10,321 nucleotides of DNA from Gp6-AA40 sp036274155 (GTDB lineage: Bacteria > Acidobacteriota > Vicinamibacteria > Vicinamibacterales > UBA2999), in assembly GCA_036274155.1 (NCBI GenBank), contig DASUGH010000134.1, positions 1 to 10,321 of the forward strand, given 5' to 3'. Below, piece after piece: positions 6,137 through 10,321 of the stretch. Below the pieces are notes generated by a model. That model worked only from the letters and a program-made list of their open reading frames with translations. It was not told where the DNA came from and searched no databases. The number at the start of each line of letters is the position of its first letter. Positions within the stretch are counted from its first letter, which is position 1. Position numbers and translations under genes: made by a program.

Positions 6137-6257
6137 GAGGGCACCGAGACAAACCACAGAGGCACCGAGAGCACAGAGATCCATGGGGGTCTCTGTGTCT
6201 CTGTGCCTCGGTGGCGAAAATCTCGGTGCCTCACAGGCCGATACGATTTCACCACGG
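6109..6257. repeat. Second fold-back repeat element, related to the one at 4247-4494
   Basis: Outer inverted repeat: CCGTGGTGAAA (6109-6119) and TTTCACCACGG (6247-6257), perfect over 11 bp. Main arms begin CTGTGAGG (6133) and end with CCTCACAG (6229-6236), and contain CACCGAG, ACCACAGAGGCACCGAG and GCACAGAG units. The apex is GAGATCC-ATGG-GGGTCTC (6176-6193) with one G-T wobble, centred at 6184.5, the exact midpoint of 6133-6236. The arms are imperfect. The repeat units match those of the larger element, so the two belong to one family. It fills the gap between the convergent membrane-protein gene and the 72-aa gene. Confidence 0.8.
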
Positions 6258-6264
6258 CGGCCGC

Positions 6265-6483
6265 TCAAGGCTTTCGCCACCCGCGTCGCGTCAGCTGGTC
6301 GCGGAGCGCGTGCGCTCGTGCCAGCGCGCGCGGCTGCAGCTGGAACTGCTCGGCGACGATGACCGCCGTCGGGGACGATACCCTGAGCTCGAAGCCGTCG
6401 CGGTGACGGTAGACGGCGCACGACACGCGGGTGTCGTCCCAGTCCAGCTCCCACAGCGTGGCGACCGGCGTCTCGTGCTTCAT
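6265..6483 (-). CDS. Small 72-aa protein of unknown function
   Basis: It reads MKHETPVATLWELDWDDTRV, then SCAVYRHRDGFELRVSS, and ends in a helical basic segment ARAHALRDQLTRRGWRKP. The first half looks like three or four beta strands (substrate-binding or antitoxin-like sheet), the second like one helix; this is judged by eye. No membrane segment or cysteine cluster. The ATG (6483-6481) overlaps the TGA of the upstream gene as ATGA, a standard sign of translational coupling, which supports both genes being real. I do not recognise a named family. The convergent side holds a fold-back repeat. Confidence 0.6.
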   Translation of the reverse strand: MKHETPVATLWELDWDDTRVSCAVYRHRDGFELRVSSPTAVIVAEQFQLQPRALARAHALRDQLTRRGWRKP

Positions 6484-6704
6484 GGAAGGACTTCGTCGGC
6501 CTCGGTGAGTCCGGCCTCCTCCAAGGCGTCTGCAAGGTGGTGCCCGCCCGTTCGCTCCACCCAGTCGCGAAGATTCGGCTGACCGGGTGTCACCCCGCTC
6601 GGTCCGCGCACTTCGATGTCCCCGCTGGAGCGGGCCATCACGGCGGGTACGGCGCGGGCGTTGACGGCGGCAAGCCGCTCCTGAACCACGCCGGTCGTTT
6701 TCAT
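6480..6704 (-). CDS. Small 74-aa protein of unknown function, coupled to the 72-aa gene
   Basis: The product starts MKTTGVVQERLAAVNARAVPA, continues RSSGDIEVRGPSGVTPGQPNLRDW and ends with an acidic helix GHHLADALEEAGLTEADEVLP. The ATG at 6704 is preferred over an in-frame GTG at 6728. It is soluble and rather acidic at the C-terminus, with no recognised motif. Its stop overlaps the next start by 4 bp (ATGA). The gene lies head to head with the ECF sigma factor, whose upstream open frame (back to 6537) covers it on the other strand; ATGA coupling favours this strand. Small acidic-plus-basic gene pairs can be toxin-antitoxin systems, but nothing here shows that. Confidence 0.5.
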   Translation of the reverse strand: MKTTGVVQERLAAVNARAVPAVMARSSGDIEVRGPSGVTPGQPNLRDWVERTGGHHLADALEEAGLTEADEVLP

Positions 6705-6744
6705 CCGGATTCGACCATCGCCTGTCACAAAACGGCCATGTCGT

Positions 6745-6753
6745 GGTTATACA
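6745..6753. promoter_or_regulatory. Candidate shared, symmetric -10 element for divergent transcription
   Basis: The plus strand reads GGTTATACA. TATACA (6748-6753) is a -10 candidate for the ECF operon 21 bp before its ATG, and on the minus strand TATAAC (6750-6745) is a -10 candidate for the small gene pair 41 bp before its ATG. No strong -35 was found on either side. Confidence 0.3.
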
Positions 6754-6773
6754 GCCAGGAACGTGAATTGACC

Positions 6774-7370
6774 ATGGCGCCTTCTCGTGCGGGCCGGGAA
6801 TTGTCGTCTCGGTCCGGCGCGCTGCCGCAGTTGCCGTCCAGTAGGATCGCCGTGAGGTCGATGCCGCCGCCCGAGTCGTTCCACCTGCCTGAGGTCGCCG
6901 CTGTCGATGCGCAGGACGAGGTGCTCCGGCTCTTCGGCGAGCACGGGACGGCGCTCTACCGATTTGCACGGGCCACGCTGCGCGACGCCAGCGAGGCCGA
7001 AGACGTGGTACAGGAGACGTTCCTCAAGCTGCTGCAGCACCTTCGACACGGCGGCGACAGATCGAACCTCAAGTCGTGGCTGTTCACGGTGGCGGCCAAC
7101 GCCTGCCGGACTCGTGCCCGTTGGCGCCTGCGATGGATTCCGTGGGAGTCCGGGACCGATCGGCGGAGCGTCGAACCGGCAGACGAGGATCCCGACCGTC
7201 GCAAGGCATGGCTTGCGCTGCGAGCACTGCCGGCGCGCGATCGCCTCCTCCTGGCGCTGCGCGCCCAGGGATTGTCGTATCGCGAGATCGCCGAAGCCGC
7301 GGCGATCAAGGAGCAATCGGTGGGCAGGTTGCTGGCCCGCGCCGTCGATCGGTGGAAGCGTGCTTTCTAA
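6774..7370 (+). CDS. ECF-type RNA polymerase sigma factor (sigma-70 family, group 4)
   Basis: With the ATG at 6774 (AGGAA 10 bp upstream) the product is 198 aa, normal for ECF factors; ATG 6861 would give 169 aa and starts MPPPESFH, also possible. Region 2 (about 46-115) shows HGTALYRFARATLRDASEAEDVVQETFLKLL and the NLKSWLFTVAANACR helix. A linker rich in Asp/Arg follows. Region 4 (about 142-195) shows ALPARDRLLLALRAQGLSYREIAEAA and the recognition helix IKEQSVGRLLARAVDRWK. The conserved RDR-x-LLxLR and SYxEIA elements are intact. It directs RNA polymerase to a small regulon, usually including its own operon. The anti-sigma gene starts 17 bp downstream, the standard regulatory partner arrangement. 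Confidence 0.92.
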   Translation: MAPSRAGRELSSRSGALPQLPSSRIAVRSMPPPESFHLPEVAAVDAQDEVLRLFGEHGTALYRFARATLRDASEAEDVVQETFLKLLQHLRHGGDRSNLKSWLFTVAANACRTRARWRLRWIPWESGTDRRSVEPADEDPDRRKAWLALRALPARDRLLLALRAQGLSYREIAEAAAIKEQSVGRLLARAVDRWKRAF

Positions 7371-7387
7371 CTTTCCACGGGGTTTGT

Positions 7388-8458
7388 ATGAGTTGCCTGA
7401 CTGACGGAGACGTGCAAGCGGTTGTCGACGGCGAAGCGGGTGAAGCTGCGCGCGCCCATCTGGCTGGATGCGATCGTTGCCGCAGCCGTGTCGGGGACCG
7501 CCGGAAGATGATGACCGGCGTGACGAACATCGTCGAGTCGGAAGGAGCGCTGCCGGCCGGTCTCGAGTTCCGGGTGCGCGAGTCGATCCGCGCCAACCGG
7601 CCCGTACGCGGTGCCACGGTGCTCCGGGGCCCCGAAAGCCGTCCGGCGTGGAAGCGGCCCGTGGTTCTTTCAGCGCTGGCCACGGCGGCCGGTGTCGCAT
7701 TCGTAGTTGCCGTGCTGCTGCCGCGCATGGGTGCGCCCACCAGCCTGTCGGCCGCCGAGATTCTCGGCCGATCGCTGCAGACGTTGAGCGCTGCCACGGG
7801 GGTCGAGCGTGTGGAATACGAGTTGACGCTGAGCGGGGCACCCGAGCGCCGCGTCGTGCACCTGATCGATCACCAGACACCGAGCCGGTACAGGTTGATG
7901 AGTTATGCCTCCGACGGCGCGCTGCATCTGGCCGTCGCTCAGGATCCGGCCACAGGCGTTCGCTCCCACCTCTTCCGCGTCGATGGCCGCAACTACATCG
8001 TCAACGTAGGTACGTTGCAGCCGCTGGCGTCGCTGCCGCAGATGGCACAGGCACAGCTCGAGGCGCTGATCGGGATGATGCAGGCGACATCGGACCCGAC
8101 GCTGACGGTGGTGGAGGAGGCCGACGGCAGGAAGTACGTGGTCGAGTCGCCGCCGGTGGTTCCGAAGGGCAGCGCGGCGGTGCTCGACGTGTATTCCGCG
8201 CGCGCCGTCATCGACGGCCGGGACTTCCGGGTTCGCGAGTTCAAGGCCAGCGGCGCTCTGTTGAAGCAGCCGTACGACGTGACGTTCCGCCTGATTCGAC
8301 AGGAACAGGTGGCGCCGGAGACGCTCGATGCCGCGGCGTTCACCATCCAGCCGGGCCCCGACGATGTGGTGCTCGATGGCAACGTGACCGACACGCCGTT
8401 CACCGACGTGCTCGACGTCGTGCTCAAGGAGGTTGGGCGCCTCAGGGCCGGTCACTGA
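7388..8458 (+). CDS. Membrane anti-sigma factor with zinc-binding N-terminus and large extracytoplasmic domain
   Basis: The 356-aa protein starts at ATG 7388. Residues 1-35 form a zinc-finger anti-sigma domain: His24-x3-Cys28-x2-Cys31, with Cys3 as a possible fourth ligand. A linker leads to a single membrane helix at about 92-111. The remaining 245 residues should be outside the membrane and look beta-rich (VERVEYELTLSG, RYRLMSYASDGALHLAV, HLFRVDGRNYIVN, TLTVVEEADGRKYVVES, DFRVREFKASGALL). This shape recalls RseB/LolA-type sensor domains, but I assign that only by general appearance. Expected role: hold the sigma factor at the membrane until an envelope signal releases it. It is followed after 1 bp by the ABC ATPase start. 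Confidence 0.85.
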   Translation: MSCLTDGDVQAVVDGEAGEAARAHLAGCDRCRSRVGDRRKMMTGVTNIVESEGALPAGLEFRVRESIRANRPVRGATVLRGPESRPAWKRPVVLSALATAAGVAFVVAVLLPRMGAPTSLSAAEILGRSLQTLSAATGVERVEYELTLSGAPERRVVHLIDHQTPSRYRLMSYASDGALHLAVAQDPATGVRSHLFRVDGRNYIVNVGTLQPLASLPQMAQAQLEALIGMMQATSDPTLTVVEEADGRKYVVESPPVVPKGSAAVLDVYSARAVIDGRDFRVREFKASGALLKQPYDVTFRLIRQEQVAPETLDAAAFTIQPGPDDVVLDGNVTDTPFTDVLDVVLKEVGRLRAGH

Positions 8459-8459
8459 C

Positions 8460-9365
8460 GTGGGCGTTCCGGCGATCAGGCTCGAGGGCCTCACGAAATA
8501 TCACGGAGCCGTCGTCGGCATCGAAGACCTCTCGCTGGACGTGGAGCCGGGAGAGGTCTTCGGCTTTCTCGGCGCCAACGGCGCCGGCAAGACGACGACG
8601 ATTCGGACAGTGCTGGATCTGCTCCGGCCGACGCGCGGATCCGCGGCGGTGATGGGGTTCGACTGCCAGCGCCAGTCGTTCGAATCGCGGCGGCGCATCG
8701 GCTACCTTCCGGGTGAGATGCCGGTGTATCCGGAGCTGACCGGCGCCGAGTACCTGCGTTTCCTCTCCGCCCTCGGACCGCAGCCGCCAGCCTCACGGAC
8801 TGAATGGCTGCTGCGGCGATTCAACGTCAGCGATCTGGATCTGCGGCGGCGGATGCGCGACTACTCGCAGGGCATGAAGCGCAAGCTCGGCGTCGTCCAG
8901 GCGCTGATGACCGGTGCGCCGGTGCTCATCCTCGACGAGCCGACCTCCGGCCTCGATCCGCTCATGATCGAGGCGTTCGCCGAAACCATTCACGAGATCT
9001 CGAGGACGGGCGGCGCCACCGTGTTCCTGTCGTCGCACATCCTGTCGGAGGTGGACAGGATGTGCAGTCGGATCGGCATCGTCCGGGCGGGACGACTGGT
9101 CGCCGTTCGCACCCTCGCCGAGCTGCGCGCGTCGGCGCCGCGCCGTGTCACCGTCGTGTTCTCCACACCAGTAGGCAACTCGCAGCCGCTGCCGCAGGGC
9201 GCCGTGCGGGTCTCGTGCGAGCCGCAGCGATGGATCGTCGACATCACCGGCCCGCTGGGTCCGCTGCTCGCCACGCTCGCTGTTCTGCCGGTGCACGACA
9301 TCGGCGTGGCGCCGTTCACCGTCCAGGATACCGTCCTGCGGTTGTACGAAGAGGGAACATGCTGA
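8460..9365 (+). CDS. ABC transporter ATP-binding protein (ABC-2 exporter type)
   Basis: With GTG 8460 the protein is 301 aa. Walker A is GANGAGKTT (38-46), the signature is YSQGMKRKL (135-143), Walker B is VLILDEPTSGLD with Asp159-Glu160, and the H-loop is SSHILSE. At the Q-loop position the sequence is GYLPGEMPVYPELTG rather than YLPQE, a variant I recall in some ABC-2 ATPases. About 90 C-terminal residues form a small accessory domain. Start choice: an in-frame TTG at 8433 abuts AAGGAGG (8426-8432) with no spacing, and the GTG follows the anti-sigma stop by 1 bp, so GTG is preferred; neither is certain. The stop overlaps the permease start by 7 bp. It powers the permease next door; substrate unknown. 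Confidence 0.93.
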   Translation: MGVPAIRLEGLTKYHGAVVGIEDLSLDVEPGEVFGFLGANGAGKTTTIRTVLDLLRPTRGSAAVMGFDCQRQSFESRRRIGYLPGEMPVYPELTGAEYLRFLSALGPQPPASRTEWLLRRFNVSDLDLRRRMRDYSQGMKRKLGVVQALMTGAPVLILDEPTSGLDPLMIEAFAETIHEISRTGGATVFLSSHILSEVDRMCSRIGIVRAGRLVAVRTLAELRASAPRRVTVVFSTPVGNSQPLPQGAVRVSCEPQRWIVDITGPLGPLLATLAVLPVHDIGVAPFTVQDTVLRLYEEGTC

Positions 9366-10153
9366 CGCTGGTGGGGCGTTCATTCCGGCGGCAGGCGGGA
9401 ATGTTTCTCTCGGTGCTCGGGTTGCTGGTGGCGTTCCAGTTCTCGCTGATCGCGGTGGCGACGTCGTTTGCCGAGCGGGGGGACTTCGAGCGGCTGGCGC
9501 AGATGCTTCCGGCCTTCATCCAGAACGCCCTGGGGCCGTCGCTGCGCTCGTTTGCCGGCATGTCGCTGATCGGCTTTGTCGAACCGGGCCCGGTGCTGCT
9601 CGTGGTGATCTTCCTGGTCTACCTGGCCAGCGAGCCGGCGGCCGAGGTGGAGGCGGGGCTCGTCGACCTCGTGCTGGCGCGGCCGCTGGCACGCCAGCTG
9701 CTGATCACACGAACGCTGCTGCTCATGGCCATCGCGGTCGTCAGCTTCGAGGCCGCGACCGGGGTGGCCATCTGGCTCGGGCTGCTGTGGCTGGCGCCGG
9801 CCGGCGTCGCCTGGCCGAGGGCGTCCGACGCGCTGACACTCATGGCGTATCTCACGGCGACGGCGTGGTGTTGTGGCTCGATCGCGCTGGCGGTGGCGGC
9901 GAGGTCGCGGCGGCGGGCGTCAGCGCTCGGCCCGGTGGCGATTGGCGTGGTTGCCATGTATCTGCTGCAGCAGCTCGGCGACGTCTGGCCGGTGGCGCGT
10001 CATCTTGCCGTGCTGTCACCGTTTCATTACTTTCCCGGCTCGGAGGTATTGAACGGCGCGACCGACCTCGCGCTGAACATGACGGTTCTCGGCGCAGCGT
10101 CCGTTTTCTTCATCGCGCTGGCGTACTGGCAATTCAGCCGCCGCGATTTGTAA
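9359..10153 (+). CDS. ABC-2 type transporter permease
   Basis: The 264-aa protein has about six hydrophobic segments: near 13-36, 75-92, 117-145, 157-182, 188-207 and 237-257, the usual six-helix plan of ABC-2 permeases. The loop after segment 2 reads ASEPAAEVEAGLVDLVLARPLARQ, similar to the ExxG...L..P.sR coupling region common to these permeases. The C-terminus ends FSRRDL, a typical ABC-2 ending. AAGAGGGA (9349-9356) gives a good ribosome site, and ATG 9359 overlaps the ATPase stop, so the two are translated together. Expected to form a homodimer with two ATPase copies in the inner membrane. Substrate (drug, lipid, polysaccharide or peptide) cannot be told. Confidence 0.9.
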   Translation: MLTLVGRSFRRQAGMFLSVLGLLVAFQFSLIAVATSFAERGDFERLAQMLPAFIQNALGPSLRSFAGMSLIGFVEPGPVLLVVIFLVYLASEPAAEVEAGLVDLVLARPLARQLLITRTLLLMAIAVVSFEAATGVAIWLGLLWLAPAGVAWPRASDALTLMAYLTATAWCCGSIALAVAARSRRRASALGPVAIGVVAMYLLQQLGDVWPVARHLAVLSPFHYFPGSEVLNGATDLALNMTVLGAASVFFIALAYWQFSRRDL

Positions 10154-10174
10154 CCCACGATTCGTAACCCGTGG

Positions 10175-10194
10175 GGTCCGGCTTCAGCCGGACC
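10175..10194. terminator. Perfect hairpin after the ECF operon
   Basis: GGTCCGGC-TTCA-GCCGGACC: an 8-bp perfect GC-rich stem with a 4-nt loop, between convergent genes. A weaker stem, CCCACG (10154-10159)/CGTGGG (10170-10175), precedes it, along with a repeated GTAACCC (10150-10156 and 10164-10170). There is no T-tract. Position suggests a bidirectional transcription end or mRNA-stabilising structure. It may also be a dispersed REP-like hairpin of this lineage. Confidence 0.6.
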
Positions 10195-10202
10195 TGAACG
10201 CC

Positions 10203-10321
10203 CTACTCCACCCGCCAGAACCTGATGACCACCTCGTTCGGATATCGCTCCCCGGTGCCGACGAATGTCGATCGTGTGAGCCACTGGAGATCGCGCGCGG
10301 AGGTCTCGAAGATCGGAGTCG
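10203..10321 (-). CDS. C-terminal fragment, DUF3237-like protein
   Basis: Only the last 38 residues and the TAG stop (10205-10203) are in the window; the start lies beyond the right edge. The tail reads TPIFETSARDLQWLTRSTF, then VGTGERYPNEVVIRFWRVE. The order FET...W-L-x-R...F-V-G-T-G...V-x-x-x-F/Y-x-V matches my recollection of the C-terminal strand pattern of DUF3237 proteins, small beta-barrel proteins of unknown function. The match rests on a short stretch, so the family call is tentative, though that this is a coding region is more secure. It converges on the ECF operon, with the GGTCCGGC hairpin between them. Confidence 0.6.
   Translation of the reverse strand, partial: TPIFETSARDLQWLTRSTFVGTGERYPNEVVIRFWRVE

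Noticed and set aside
6537..6773. N-terminal extension of the sigma factor to 6537
   Set aside because: ECF factors are about 200 aa, the added part is not sigma-like, and the opposite strand has an ATGA-coupled gene pair.
8804..10153. 449-codon frame fused to the permease frame
   Set aside because: Its first part is an out-of-frame shadow of the ABC ATPase; the real permease start is ATG 9359 with a ribosome site.

Overview
This is a high-GC bacterial chromosomal window with short intergenic gaps and few strong Shine-Dalgarno sites. Gene content (EAL-HDOD protein, ECF sigma/anti-sigma with an ABC-2 exporter, NamZ-type DUF1343 protein, DUF3237 end, GatA-like amidase) and fold-back repeats built from GAGGCACA-like units suggest Acidobacteriota, perhaps class Vicinamibacteria. 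That placement is inference from general knowledge; no marker gene for taxonomy is present.

Layout. Positions 1-395 (minus): the N-terminus of an amidase cut by the window edge, preceded by a 58-aa ORF that overlaps it by 11 bp. Positions 396-617 hold a 12-copy 7-bp tandem array. Then come pyruvate kinase (618-2033, plus), which converges on an EAL-HDOD signalling protein (2041-3285, minus), and a LOG/TIGR00730 nucleotide phosphoribohydrolase-like protein (3401-4249, plus). The latter converges on a DUF1343/NamZ-type exo-muramidase (4492-5673, minus), and exactly between the two stop codons sits a 248-bp fold-back element. A small membrane protein (5688-6104, plus) is followed by a hairpin and a second, shorter fold-back element (about 6109-6257). 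Two small translationally coupled genes of unknown function (6265-6704, minus) diverge from an ECF operon.

The ECF operon (6774-10153, plus) encodes an ECF sigma factor, a zinc-binding membrane anti-sigma factor with a large extracytoplasmic domain, an ABC ATPase and an ABC-2 permease. The genes are separated by 17 bp, 1 bp and a 7-bp overlap, so they are very likely one transcript. The simplest reading is an envelope-sensing switch: the outer domain of the anti-sigma factor senses a signal, the sigma factor is released, and the exporter is made. After a short hairpin, the C-terminus of a DUF3237-type protein (10203-10321, minus) runs off the window.

The most unusual content is not a gene. 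Two imperfect palindromes (4247-4494 and about 6109-6257) share the same repeat vocabulary and each has an apex hairpin at its exact geometric centre. The first one supplies the TGA stop codon to both convergent neighbours. No transposase, RNA gene or CRISPR array was seen.
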